Counted from the stretch's first letter, positions 39,422-46,819 are shown. The stretch: DNA of 64,000 nucleotides from Bacillus sp. KH172YL63 (GCF_011398925.1 NZ_AP022842.1:4002001-4066000); one strand, 5' to 3'. The notes: a model not told the origin generated them from the sequence alone. Translations and numbers: made by a program.

Positions 39422-39799
39422 TTAGAACGGTAATTCGATCGGCTCTTTCTTCGTCGTTTCCGGTGCTGAGGTTGATGCAGGCTTGTTGTCGAGGAACCGG
39501 ACATTTTCAGCGATGACTTCGGTTATATACGTTCGCTTTCCTTGGTCATTGTCATAATAACGGGTTTGGATGCGCCCGGTTACACCGACGATGGAACCTT
39601 TCCGGCAGTACCTTTCCGTATTTTCAGCGGCACGGTCCCAAATCGTACAGAGGACAAAGTCCGTATCCACCTGGCCTTTTTGATTCTTGTAAGGCCTGTT
39701 AACGGCGACCGTTACACTGAGTACAGATTTTCCTTCCGTCGTTTTTCTTGCTTCCGGGTCTTTGGTCAGCCTCCCCACCAGGGTCACTTGATTGATCAA
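39422..39799 (-). CDS. ssbB: Single-stranded DNA-binding protein SsbB
   Basis: 125 residues with one OB fold: INQVTLVGRLTKDPEARKTT, VTVAVNRPYKN, DTDFVLCTIWDRAAENTERY, KGSIVGVTGRIQTRYYDND (near 65) and the C-terminal acidic/PIELPF-like tail. The TTG start at 39799 is chosen by family length and an upstream GGAGGG; the ORF extends 49 codons upstream but that part is not SSB-like. SsbB protects incoming DNA during transformation in B. subtilis and neighbours ywpF there as here. Three palindromes lie upstream. Confidence 0.9.
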   Translation of the reverse strand: MINQVTLVGRLTKDPEARKTTEGKSVLSVTVAVNRPYKNQKGQVDTDFVLCTIWDRAAENTERYCRKGSIVGVTGRIQTRYYDNDQGKRTYITEVIAENVRFLDNKPASTSAPETTKKEPIELPF

Positions 39800-39870
39800 T
39801 GTGTTGTGTTCCCTCCTTTCTCTAAAGTTGCTCTCATCATACCTCTCACCCCCATTTATTGTAAAATCAT

Positions 39871-39934
39871 GAATTTCCGAAATTCGAGGCAAAAATGCGT
39901 TGAATTTGCCAAATTCGCCTAGGTGAATTTCACC
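39871..39934 (-). promoter_or_regulatory. Three short palindromes upstream of ssbB
   Basis: GAATTTCCGAAATTC (39871-39885), GAATTTGCCAAATTC (39902-39916) and GGTGAATTTCACC (39922-39934) are each perfect with a one-base centre; all share AATTT next to the axis. A minus-strand TACAAT lies just downstream (about 39859-39864), so the first palindrome would overlap the promoter spacer. Operator-like; the first resembles a degenerate CodY box but the regulator is unknown. Confidence 0.5.
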
Positions 39935-40070
39935 ACTTTTCATCAAAAATTGGCCTCAAAACACAAAATTGCATGTTTCGACGATTTTTTTTCATCGCTC
40001 AATGTGTTAGGGAAACATTTATGGCTGTGATATAATTTGATAAAAACCTTTAAATGGGAGTTGTTCGTTC

Positions 40071-40511
40071 ATGAAAACCTTTAAAGTGATTTCACTGCAG
40101 GTCGTGGAAAATGATGAACTTCATGACTTTGACATTGTGGACGGTCTGATCATCAACAAGGAAGATCGACAGGGTACGTGGCTTGTCGAAACATATTTAT
40201 CAAATGAACACATCCGGTTCTTTCAAAAGGCAGAGCAAAGTAAAGAGGACTTGGAAATCCAAGTCGTCATCTCCCATAAAGCCAATGATCCTGCCGCTTT
40301 CATGACGTCGATCCGTTGCATCAAGGAAATGGATGACCATATCAGCATCATGTTTGAAGGAAAATTGAAGAAACAGCGGAACGAATATGCCGAAATCCTT
40401 CTCGACGACCTTGTACAAAAGGGGTATGCAGGGGACGAATTGATTCGCGAGTTCCGGGAGAAAATGATCTCCAAACCAAGGATTCCCGCATCGGCAAAAC
40501 CTAGGTTATAG
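40071..40511 (+). CDS. ywpF: YwpF-like protein
   Basis: 146 residues, soluble: MKTFKVISLQVVENDELHDF, then VDGLIINKEDRQGTWLVETY and FQKAEQSKEDLEIQVVISHK. Matches the small YwpF family found next to ssbB in Bacillus, where the gene is divergent from ssbB as here. A TATAAT lies about 40 bp upstream and GGGAG 9 nt before ATG. No biochemical function is known. Confidence 0.8.
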   Translation: MKTFKVISLQVVENDELHDFDIVDGLIINKEDRQGTWLVETYLSNEHIRFFQKAEQSKEDLEIQVVISHKANDPAAFMTSIRCIKEMDDHISIMFEGKLKKQRNEYAEILLDDLVQKGYAGDELIREFREKMISKPRIPASAKPRL

Positions 40512-40566
40512 TATGTAAAATTCTTCTAGAGCAGATGAATGGGGTTTGATATAATGAGGATAATCA

Positions 40567-40598
40567 GGTTATTTTCTTCATTTATCAGGGAAATAACC
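40567..40598 (+). other. Hairpin in the sinR leader
   Basis: GGTTATTT / AAATAACC perfect 8-bp stem with a 16-nt loop, after a TATAAT at about 40552 and 34 bp before the sinR start. It may shape the leader or serve as an operator; no T run, so not a terminator. Confidence 0.5.
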
Positions 40599-40631
40599 TC
40601 TATAAAGAACCTTTGAGGCAGGTGTGCTCAT

Positions 40632-40934
40632 TTGATTGGAGAGAGAGTAAAGAAGTATCGTAACCAAAAGAAAATGTCTATGAATGAGCTTTCTGAAAAA
40701 GCAGGCATTGCCAAATCATATATCAGCTCTATTGAACGGAATCTCCAAAAAAACCCGTCGATTCAGTTTTTAGAGAAAGTATCCGCGGCTCTCGGGATTG
40801 GCGTAGACGCCCTATTATATGATGAACCGGAAAATCAAAACATAGATGGAGACTGGTTAAAAATTGCTGAGGAAGCCATGGACTCTGGTATCACAAAGCA
40901 GCAGTTCCGTGAATTCATCGAAGCCAATAAGTGA
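40632..40934 (+). CDS. sinR: Biofilm master repressor SinR
   Basis: 100 residues closely resembling B. subtilis SinR: IGERVKKYRNQKKMSMNELS, AGIAKSYISSIERNLQKNPS, IQFLEKVSAALGIGVDALL (HTH, residues 2-62), then the C-terminal multimerisation/SinI-binding hook DWLKIAEEAMDSGITKQQFR. TTG start at 40632 gives exactly this N-terminus. SinR represses matrix genes; SinI binds its C-terminal domain. Unusually, sinI lies downstream in the opposite direction rather than just upstream. Confidence 0.93.
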   Translation: MIGERVKKYRNQKKMSMNELSEKAGIAKSYISSIERNLQKNPSIQFLEKVSAALGIGVDALLYDEPENQNIDGDWLKIAEEAMDSGITKQQFREFIEANK

Positions 40935-40938
40935 AATA

Positions 40939-40975
40939 AAGAAAGACTTGCGAATCGTCGCAAGTCTTTCTTTAT
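40939..40975. terminator. Bidirectional terminator between sinR and sinI
   Basis: AGAAAGACTTGCGA / TCGCAAGTCTTTCT perfect stem with a 4-nt loop, flanked by A/T runs on both sides; serves both convergent genes. Confidence 0.9.
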
Positions 40976-40976
40976 C

Positions 40977-41114
40977 TTATAACACTTTATGCTCGATGCC
41001 GGAATCACAGGGATGATTTTGCAAATATTCCCTGATTTGCTCTTTACTGATGCCCGCCTCTATCGCTTCTTTAATCAACTCCACCCATTCAAGATCCACA
41101 TCTCTATTCACCAA
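40977..41114 (-). CDS. sinI: SinR antagonist SinI
   Basis: 45-residue anti-repressor. TTG at 41114 with a perfect AGGAGG 8 nt ahead. Sequence LVNRDVDLEWVELIKEAIEA then GISKEQIREYLQNHP, matching the SinI helix-turn-helix hook (B. subtilis: DQEWVELMVEAKEANISPEE). The tail CDSGIEHKVL is unrelated. It would dissociate SinR multimers and so relieve matrix repression. The 5' leader is a c-di-GMP-I riboswitch, a control not found at the B. subtilis sin locus. Confidence 0.9.
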   Translation of the reverse strand: MVNRDVDLEWVELIKEAIEAGISKEQIREYLQNHPCDSGIEHKVL

Positions 41115-41149
41115 TGTGATTACCTCCTAAAATACAATCAATGTATTCC

Positions 41150-41290
41150 AGGCAACCCAGCCGTCATAGTATTAATATTCCTGGTCATGGGTGAATGTGG
41201 CGAGACTCTGGTTAATTACTATTAATACGGTAGACCTGTGATTTTGCGTCCCCACCTTTCAATGGGTTTGCCTTTAGCTGATACTTGATC
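41150..41290 (-). ncRNA. Cyclic di-GMP-I (GEMM) riboswitch upstream of sinI
   Basis: Minus-strand RNA order: AAAGGCAAACC (to about 41276), CATTGAAAGGTG (P2 with GAAA loop), GGGGACGCAAAATC, AGGTCTACC, a long P3 closed by GTATTAATA/TATTAATAC (41167-41228), then TATGACGGCTGGGTTGCC ending at 41151. These are the class I aptamer blocks, including the GGTCTA and GCTGGGTTGCC segments; GGCAAACC and GGTTGCC close P1. P3 is expanded by an insertion of about 50 nt. The sinI ribosome site begins 24 nt after the aptamer. A hairpin AATACA-TTGAT-TGTATT separates them and might belong to the expression platform. Confidence 0.9.
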
Positions 41291-41452
41291 ATTACCCTAT
41301 TTCTTACCACCATAATACCATTCTCACTGATAGATTTTAAGAAATATCCTTCATCAATTTGATGTGTTTTATTACATTAATTGACAAAAATCTGAAATCA
41401 TCCACTTTTATGAATAGAAATTCACGAAAACAATTGAAGAACTTGTCGAAGA

Positions 41453-41647
41453 TTATAGATATCTTTTCTGCTGCTTTTGGTAGGCTTCCAGCTTTTTTCT
41501 GAGAGGATACAGATTTTGAGGTTTTAAGGTCGAGCGATACAATGGAGAAGCCGTTAGTTGATTTCCGCAGGAAGGGCATACCCATTCCCCTGATTCAGAG
41601 CTGCTGAAGGAAGATCTGGAACAACGGGTACATATTTTTTTATACAT
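41453..41647 (-). CDS. Small zinc-ribbon protein, 64 aa
   Basis: ATG at 41647 follows GAGGTGAGG. Two CxxC pairs (KICTRCSRS at residue 4 and WVCPSCGNQL near 23) form a zinc-ribbon-like knuckle; the rest is basic and helical (LRKKLEAYQKQQKRYL). Size and motif resemble small Bacillus YhfH/YvyF-type zinc ribbons, but I cannot name it. It lies upstream of and codirectional with sinI, about 180 bp before the riboswitch. Confidence 0.7.
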   Translation of the reverse strand: MYKKICTRCSRSSFSSSESGEWVCPSCGNQLTASPLYRSTLKPQNLYPLRKKLEAYQKQQKRYL

Positions 41648-41792
41648 TTCCTCACCTCATTTTTGATATATGGAATGATCAATTTATCTGAGATGGTTTT
41701 CTTGTATGTAACGGGATTGTTCATTATTGCGAACTCTTACTTTAACTTTACCCTATGTAATATAAATTTGGAATAGTTTTCTGAAAATTCAT

Positions 41793-41822
41793 TAAAAAAA
41801 GAGGCGACCTTAAGTCACCCCC
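41793..41822 (-). terminator. Terminator of the lipoprotein gene
   Basis: GGGGTGAC / GTCGCCTC stem (two wobble pairs), followed on the minus strand by TTTTTTT. Confidence 0.75.
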
Positions 41823-41830
41823 TTCATTTA

Positions 41831-42094
41831 CTATTCGTCTTTATGATCCTCATCCTGCACATCAATATCATCTTCTATGATATCTTCTTCAGGCGTATTA
41901 TTATCCTTCGTGGCATCTTTATCGCCTTCCACGTTTTTGTCCTCAGACTCTGGATAATTCTCTTCGTTCATGTCCCCATCCTCTTCCATTGGTGCTTCAT
42001 CTTCCGGAGGAGGCTCCTGGTCGGCATTACATCCTACTAAAAGCATTGCGGCAAACACTGATCCGCCGAGAATCGATAATAATTTTTTGCTCAT
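41831..42094 (-). CDS. Acidic lipoprotein, hypothetical
   Basis: 87 residues. ATG at 42094 follows AAAGGAG at 8 nt; a longer ORF to 42157 has no site. Type II signal peptide MSKKLLSILGGSVFAAMLLV then lipobox LLVGC. The mature part is extremely rich in Asp/Glu (EDEAPMEEDGDMNEENYPES) with no recognisable fold. Exported and lipid-anchored; may bind cations. Function unknown. Confidence 0.8.
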   Translation of the reverse strand: MSKKLLSILGGSVFAAMLLVGCNADQEPPPEDEAPMEEDGDMNEENYPESEDKNVEGDKDATKDNNTPEEDIIEDDIDVQDEDHKDE

Positions 42095-42228
42095 GATGGT
42101 GACTCCTTTCTCAAGTGGAATAAGACCGTTGCGTTGGTCTTTTGTTAGCTTTCCCATAAAATGATTTTAGTTGCACGGTGAGGAAGAATTTTCACAGGGA
42201 AAGAATTGGTTTCACTTGAGGGGAGGTA

Positions 42229-42270
42229 TAAAAAAAAGGATTGGCATGTATTGAAACACGCCAATCCCGT
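42229..42270 (-). terminator. Terminator after fabZ
   Basis: GGATTGGCGTG / CATGCCAATCC stem with TTTTTTTT on the minus strand. Confidence 0.9.
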
Positions 42271-42278
42271 TATACGGT

Positions 42279-42710
42279 CTACTGTTTATCTCCAAGGGCA
42301 AACATCATTTCAAGCTCGCAAGCGACTTCGCCGTCAACTGTCGCGACACCTTTTCCTTTACCGATCGGCCCTTTAAAGCGGATCATTTCCACCTCAAGCC
42401 TCAGCTGATCCCCAGGCTTCACCTGACGCTTGAATCGGCATTTATCGATGCCTGTAAAGAATGCCAGACGTCCACGATTGTCTTCCACCTTCAGCATCGC
42501 AACAGCCCCAACCTGCGCCAGCGCTTCCACGATCAGTACGCCAGGCATCACCGGGTAATCAGGGAAGTGACCATTAAAGAACTCCTCATTCGCAGTCACA
42601 TTCTTGATCCCAACTGCCTTCTTGCCTTCCTCCACCTCTAAAATCCGGTCCACCAACAAAAACGGATAACGATGGGGAATGATCTCTTTAATCTCATTAA
42701 TATCAAGCAT
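42279..42710 (-). CDS. fabZ: 3-hydroxyacyl-[ACP] dehydratase FabZ
   Basis: Hot-dog fold dehydratase of the fatty-acid elongation cycle, 143 residues. Catalytic His in [20 protein letters not shown] (near 47-66) with the partner Glu in the same stretch; N-terminal [17 protein letters not shown]. Start at ATG 42710 because GTAGGAGG is 8 nt before it; an in-frame ATG at the ORF start lies 18 bp upstream. Monocistronic, with its own terminator. The gap upstream (42711-43038) is filled by REPIN-like pairs 3 and 4. Confidence 0.95.
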   Translation of the reverse strand: MLDINEIKEIIPHRYPFLLVDRILEVEEGKKAVGIKNVTANEEFFNGHFPDYPVMPGVLIVEALAQVGAVAMLKVEDNRGRLAFFTGIDKCRFKRQVKPGDQLRLEVEMIRFKGPIGKGKGVATVDGEVACELEMMFALGDKQ

Positions 42711-42798
42711 CAAAATTCCTCCTACCAATATGTATGTACACCTTATTGTACAAAAACAGACGTTGGAATAGCAACCGGAGAAAGACCTGGTGGGGTTC

Positions 42799-42901
42799 TT
42801 TGGGGACGGACCTCGAAAACCGCACCCTTATTCATAAAAAACCCTTGTTTATCAAGCTTCTCTCCTACTCAACAGCAGTAAATCCCAGGTCCGTCCCCAA
42901 A
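42799..42901. repeat. REPIN-like inverted pair 3
   Basis: TTTGGGGACGGACCT (42799-42813) and its exact inverse AGGTCCGTCCCCAAA (42887-42901): 15-bp perfect arms, about 73-nt centre. Confidence 0.92.
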
Positions 42902-42934
42902 CTCTCCGCCACAACTCCGCCACAACAAAAAGAA

Positions 42935-43025
42935 GGACGGACCTCCAAATCCATCCCCCTCCCACCAGAAACCCCATACTACCAGGAATCCCAGCGAAAA
43001 AAGCTGAATATTTGGAGGTCCGTCC
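42935..43025. repeat. REPIN-like inverted pair 4
   Basis: GGACGGACCTCCAAAT (42935-42950) and its exact inverse ATTTGGAGGTCCGTCC (43010-43025): 16-bp perfect arms, 59-nt centre. 33 bp from pair 3; the two fill the fabZ upstream region and abut the EpuA-like gene stop. Confidence 0.92.
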
Positions 43026-43038
43026 CTCTCAATACAAT

Positions 43039-43317
43039 TTATTTCTTAGTTACGATGTCAAAGATGTGCTGCCAGGTTTCTGCTTTGAAGACGTCGGCTG
43101 CCTGGCCGTTGCCGATGACTGCGAAGCCTGTGACGGCACCCAGTGCGAGGCTTCCTGCAAGAAGAAGGATGAACAGAAGGATCCGGAGCCAGATCGGAAG
43201 CATGCGGACACGCACCCAGCGAGATGGTTTGGACTCGTTATTCTGCTTCGCCTTTTTTTCTGCTTTCACTGATTCTCTTGTCGCTTTTCCTTCTTGTAGC
43301 AGCTCTTTTTCACTCAT
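43039..43317 (-). CDS. EpuA-type small membrane protein (annotated DNA-directed RNA polymerase subunit beta family)
   Basis: 92 residues: charged N-terminus rich in Lys/Glu, RVRMLPIWLRILLFILLLAG then SLALGAVTGFAVIGNGQAAD as a single helix, and an extracytoplasmic end (VFKAETWQHIFDIVTKK). This is the pattern of the PF11772 (EpuA) family, whose automatic name as an RNA polymerase subunit is misleading. Next to flhP on the same strand in Bacillus genomes. Function unclear. Confidence 0.85.
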   Translation of the reverse strand: MSEKELLQEGKATRESVKAEKKAKQNNESKPSRWVRVRMLPIWLRILLFILLLAGSLALGAVTGFAVIGNGQAADVFKAETWQHIFDIVTKK

Positions 43318-43332
43318 AGCGTTTAACTCCTT

Positions 43333-44175
43333 TTAGCGTATCCCGTTTACAAGCCCCATCATTTGATCAGCAAGTGTGATCGAGCGGGCTTGAAATTGAT
43401 ATGATCGTTGCACGTTCAGCATGTCGGTCATTTCTTTGCTAATATCTACATTCGAGCCTTCAAGTGAGCTCTGCACCATTGAAATGTCAGACCGGGCTCC
43501 CCCGATGACGTTGGTCACCACTTCATCCTCCGTTACGCCGAGTGCATCCAGGTTGTCTGCAAACCCTAACAGATTACCTCCGAACTGCTCAAGGAATTGT
43601 GGTTTTTCAACAGTGATGATGCCCAGATTGAATTGTTGCTCTCCTCCACCTGATCCCGTTACCGTCAGCACACCACCTTCTCCTAATGAGAATGAAGATG
43701 AGTCTTCAGGGAAAGTGATGAAGTTATCATTTTCATCCAGGATCGGCAAGCCGCTTGCGTTGAGGAGCATCGCTTCACCATTCCCGGTTGGATTGGCATA
43801 GAATGCTCCGTCACGTGTAAAGCGAACAGCACTCGTTTTATCATCCTGAGCAAGCACTTTAAAGAACTGCCTGTCATTCGTGATGGCAAAATCAAGCTGG
43901 CGTCCGGTTGCTTTCAGCGAGCCCTGATTCAAAATCAGTTGAGATTGAGAAAGCTTGGCACCATTTCCTTCCCTTACGCCAAGGGGAGTGAGCCTGCCTG
44001 CTTCAAACTTGTCCACACGCTGGTTTTTCACCTGCTGCACGAGGAGATCAGTGAATGTTGCATCCCGTCGCTTGTAGCCATTTGTATCAGCGTTCGACAG
44101 GTTGTGACCGATCATGTCCATCTGTTTTTGTAATTGGCTTAGTGTGTTGGTTGCTGTAATCATCGTTCGATTCAT
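43333..44175 (-). CDS. flhP: Flagellar hook-basal body protein FlhP
   Basis: FlgF/FlgG-family rod protein, 280 residues: N-terminal TITATNTLSQLQKQMDMIGH-type helix with HNLSNADTNGYKRRD (near 25), beta-rich centre, and the C-terminal helix SNVDISKEMTDMLNVQRSYQ. Exported through the flagellar type III system and forms the distal rod of the basal body in B. subtilis. Follows flhO after 59 bp. Confidence 0.92.
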   Translation of the reverse strand: MNRTMITATNTLSQLQKQMDMIGHNLSNADTNGYKRRDATFTDLLVQQVKNQRVDKFEAGRLTPLGVREGNGAKLSQSQLILNQGSLKATGRQLDFAITNDRQFFKVLAQDDKTSAVRFTRDGAFYANPTGNGEAMLLNASGLPILDENDNFITFPEDSSSFSLGEGGVLTVTGSGGGEQQFNLGIITVEKPQFLEQFGGNLLGFADNLDALGVTEDEVVTNVIGGARSDISMVQSSLEGSNVDISKEMTDMLNVQRSYQFQARSITLADQMMGLVNGIR

Positions 44176-44234
44176 GACATGTTCTCCCCTATTATAAGGT
44201 ATTCAGTGGCGAAATTCATTTACAATCTTTACTA

Positions 44235-45074
44235 TCAGTTGACCCTGCCGATTTCGTTGGCCGCTTTTTCCATACTGCGGTCATACGCCTGCAGGACCTT
44301 TTGATTCGCTTCAAACGCCCTGTAAGCAGAAAGCATGTCAGTCATCGTCCGGGAAGCATCAACGTTGGACCGTTCCAGGAATCCCTGTCTCGTGGCAAAC
44401 GAGACATCGCCTTCTTCATTCGCATTTGGAAGAGGAACATTCCCTTCCGTGACAAATAGTCCGTCCCCCTGCTTAACAAGGCGATGAGGGTTGTCCGAAA
44501 ACCCGATACCCAATGTCGCCACGACGTTCTCTCCGACCGTGATCTGACCCTTTTCCCCAACAGTGAAGGAATCACTGTCCAGCTGGATCCTTTCACCATT
44601 CTCATCCAAAACATAGTAACCGCTGTTCGTCGTCAGAAATCCGTTGCCGTTCACAGTCAGATTGCCGTTCCGGGTATACCGTTTAAGTCCGTCCCCACCT
44701 TCTACGGTCAGGAAAACAGATCCGCTCGTCCCTGTTTCTTCATTGGTCGGCATAGACAGATCTATCAGGGCAAGATCAAGGGTTCTCCCCGTTTCCTGTA
44801 AGTCTCCCTGCATGAAAGAAGGGATCGTCTCCTGCATATAGACCCCAGTATTAAGTGCGCCCACCTTGTTGTTAAAAGGAAGGTTGAGCGTCTTTTCTGT
44901 CGGGAGGGATGTCTGGTCCATTCGGTCAAGAAGCATCTCAGGGAACGCCCTCATGGACGCCTGATCCGCCTTATACCCTGGAGTATTGGCATTGGACATA
45001 TTGTTCGTTAACATTTCGGTCTTTCTCTGTTGAGAAAGCATGCCTGATGCTACTGAATAAAATCCGCGAAACAT
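44235..45074 (-). CDS. flhO: Flagellar hook-basal body protein FlhO
   Basis: 279 residues of the FlgF/FlgG rod family: MFRGFYSVASGMLSQQRKTE, NNMSNANTPGYKADQ (near 28), QTGRTLDLAL-like centre (QETGRTLDLALIDLS), and the C-terminal RSNVDASRTMTDMLSAYRAF. ATG at 45074 has GAGGTG 6 nt ahead; a GTG three codons earlier overlaps that site. Rod component with FlhP. QGDGLF and GGDGLK codons give two near matches to the REP-like word (44458, 44686), probably by chance. Confidence 0.92.
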   Translation of the reverse strand: MFRGFYSVASGMLSQQRKTEMLTNNMSNANTPGYKADQASMRAFPEMLLDRMDQTSLPTEKTLNLPFNNKVGALNTGVYMQETIPSFMQGDLQETGRTLDLALIDLSMPTNEETGTSGSVFLTVEGGDGLKRYTRNGNLTVNGNGFLTTNSGYYVLDENGERIQLDSDSFTVGEKGQITVGENVVATLGIGFSDNPHRLVKQGDGLFVTEGNVPLPNANEEGDVSFATRQGFLERSNVDASRTMTDMLSAYRAFEANQKVLQAYDRSMEKAANEIGRVN

Positions 45075-45129
45075 TTCTTTCACCTCATCATTTTCTTGCT
45101 GTTTTCACATGGAAAGAGTGACGGGATGC

Positions 45130-46140
45130 TTATCCGATTCTTCTTCTTGAAATTTTGTCGATGTTCTCAAGCATCAACCCTGTACCGATCGCTACGCAAT
45201 CCATTGGGTTTTCTGCAATCAGTACCGGTACTTTCAGCTCTTCTGCTAGTAGTGTGTCCATTCCGTGCAGAAGGGCTCCACCGCCTGTTAAAATCACTCC
45301 GCGGTCGATGATATCAGCTGATAATTCCGGCGGCGTCTTTTCAAGTACGTTCTTCGCAGCCTGAACGATTACGCCAACTGATTCACGAAGGGCCCCTTCG
45401 ATTTCTTTCGACGTCACTGTGATGGTGCGTGGAAGACCTGACACCATGTCACGTCCACGGATGCTCATTTCTTTCCGGTCCTCTTCAAGCGTCTCAGAGA
45501 ACACAGTTCCGATATTCACCTTGATATCCTCGGCTGTACGCTCACCGATCAGAAGCTTGTACTCTTTTTTAATATAATTCAGGATTTCGTGATCAAACTT
45601 ATCGCCGGCCATCTTGATCGATTGACTCGTCACGATGTCACCCATGGACAGAACCGCTACGTCCGTCGTTCCGCCACCGATGTCCACGACCATGTTTCCA
45701 GTCGGGTTGAAGATGTCCATGCCGGCACCGATTGCCGCCACTTTAGGCTCTTCTTCCAGGTAAATCTTCTTACCGCCGCTCTTTTCAGCTGCTTCCCTGA
45801 TTGCCTTTTGCTCTACACTTGTAATATTCGTCGGGCAGCAGATCAGGATTCTTGGCTTAGAAAGGAAGCCTTTTACATTCAATTTATTAATGAAATGCTT
45901 CAACATCGCCTCTGTCACATCGAAATCTGCAATTACTCCATCTTTTAATGGGCGTGTAGCCACAATATTTCCAGGAGTACGTCCGACCATGCGGCGGGCT
46001 TCCTCCCCAACCGCCAATACCTTGCCGGTGTTCTTGTCAAGCGCCACAACCGATGGCTCATTCAAGACAATCCCTTTTCCTTTAACATGAATTAAAACAT
46101 TAGCCGTACCAAGGTCAATCCCAATATCTTTCGCGAACAT
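45130..46140 (-). CDS. mbl: MreB-like cell-shape protein Mbl
   Basis: 336-residue actin homologue that guides lateral wall synthesis with MreB and MreBH. MFAKDIGIDLGTANVLIHVK at the N-terminus (phosphate 1 loop), MVVDIGGGTTDVAVLSMGDI (near 155, phosphate 2) and GVILTGGGALLHGMDTLL (near 285, adenosine motif). Nearly identical to B. subtilis Mbl, and in the same order spoIIID-mbl-flhO-flhP. ATG follows an AAGAAGGGAGAAA ribosome site. Confidence 0.97.
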   Translation of the reverse strand: MFAKDIGIDLGTANVLIHVKGKGIVLNEPSVVALDKNTGKVLAVGEEARRMVGRTPGNIVATRPLKDGVIADFDVTEAMLKHFINKLNVKGFLSKPRILICCPTNITSVEQKAIREAAEKSGGKKIYLEEEPKVAAIGAGMDIFNPTGNMVVDIGGGTTDVAVLSMGDIVTSQSIKMAGDKFDHEILNYIKKEYKLLIGERTAEDIKVNIGTVFSETLEEDRKEMSIRGRDMVSGLPRTITVTSKEIEGALRESVGVIVQAAKNVLEKTPPELSADIIDRGVILTGGGALLHGMDTLLAEELKVPVLIAENPMDCVAIGTGLMLENIDKISRRRIG

Positions 46141-46362
46141 CTTGTGTTTCTCCCTTCTTCTTATACAAAGTCATCATTACATTTTCATCTATAGTTTCAC
46201 TTGTTTGTCATTACGTTAAAACGTTAAGCCAAAACTTTCACCTAATTAATTATTTTACCATAAATTTGTCGAAGCGAGATGGTATTTGTCAAAAAAATGT
46301 ATCAATTTTGTTATATTTTTGGGAATATGTAGGGGGTGGTGGACTGGGGTTAAGATCGGGTT

Positions 46363-46500
46363 TACCTGTTGAAATCAATCAATTTTTTGTCTGTTGAATT
46401 TTACCGTTATGTTGTCAGTTAAAATTCAGCGCTAATTCAACTGACAAACACTCCCCTTTATTTGTCAGGCAACACAACCCCAAAATTCAACAGGCAAAAC
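46363..46500. repeat. Array C: TTTGTC(A/T)GTTGAATTTT words in both orientations
   Basis: CTGTTGAAA (46366), GTCTGTTGAATTTT (46389-), GTCAGTTAAAATT (46413-), AATTCAACTGACAAA (46434-46448), TTTGTCAGGCAAC (46460-) and AAAATTCAACAGGCAAA (46482-46498). The first three are 25 bp apart; later ones are inverted or partial. Occupies the gap between mbl and spoIIID with the spoIIID terminator. No gene in 46141-46558. Confidence 0.65.
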
Positions 46501-46507
46501 CACAAAA

Positions 46508-46558
46508 CAAAAAACACACCAAGCGTCACCCATCTTTCTGGGGCTTGGCGTATTTCGG
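46508..46558 (-). terminator. Terminator of spoIIID
   Basis: CGCCAAGC / GCTTGGTG with an inner CCC/GGG step, followed on the minus strand by a T-rich run (TTTTTTG). Confidence 0.75.
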
Positions 46559-46819
46559 CTAACTGTGGAGCTCTTCTTTTTTGTACTTTTGCTTTGTGGC
46601 TTCGCCACCTCGTAGATGCCGGATTGATTTATGGTAATCAAGTATCGTTTTGACTTCATTTGCGAGATCTGGATTAATTTCTGGCAGTCGTTCTGTTAAG
46701 TCTTTATGGACAGTACTTTTGGACACGCCAAACTCCTTCGCGATCACACGAACGGTTTTTTTCGTCTCCACGATATACTTTCCAATCTTGATTGTTCTCT
46801 CTTTGATGTAATCGTGCAC
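46559..46819 (-). CDS. spoIIID: Sporulation transcription factor SpoIIID
   Basis: 86-residue mother-cell regulator that acts on the sigma-E and sigma-K regulons. KERTIKIGKYIVETKKTVRV, IAKEFGVSKSTVHKDLTERL (HTH, residues 21-42) and NPDLANEVKTILDYHKSIRH match B. subtilis SpoIIID almost exactly; the C-terminus is shorter by several residues. GTG start, preceded by GGGAGG. Upstream gene of the mbl-flhO-flhP run. Confidence 0.96.
   Translation of the reverse strand: MHDYIKERTIKIGKYIVETKKTVRVIAKEFGVSKSTVHKDLTERLPEINPDLANEVKTILDYHKSIRHLRGGEATKQKYKKEELHS

Noticed and set aside
41444..41450. TGTCGAA, a possible Spo0A box upstream of the sinI riboswitch (also at 46267 and elsewhere)
   Set aside because: A 7-mer expected about eight times by chance in this window; orientation and distance are not convincing.
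42734..43336. 200-codon plus-strand ORF across the REPIN-like pairs
   Set aside because: It reads through two hairpins and antisense to the EpuA-like gene; no ribosome site.
44458..44697. Two GTCCGTCCCC words in flhO as members of the repeat family
   Set aside because: They lack the GAGG/CCTC end and arise from conserved QGDGLF/GGDGL codons in a rod protein; likely coincidence.
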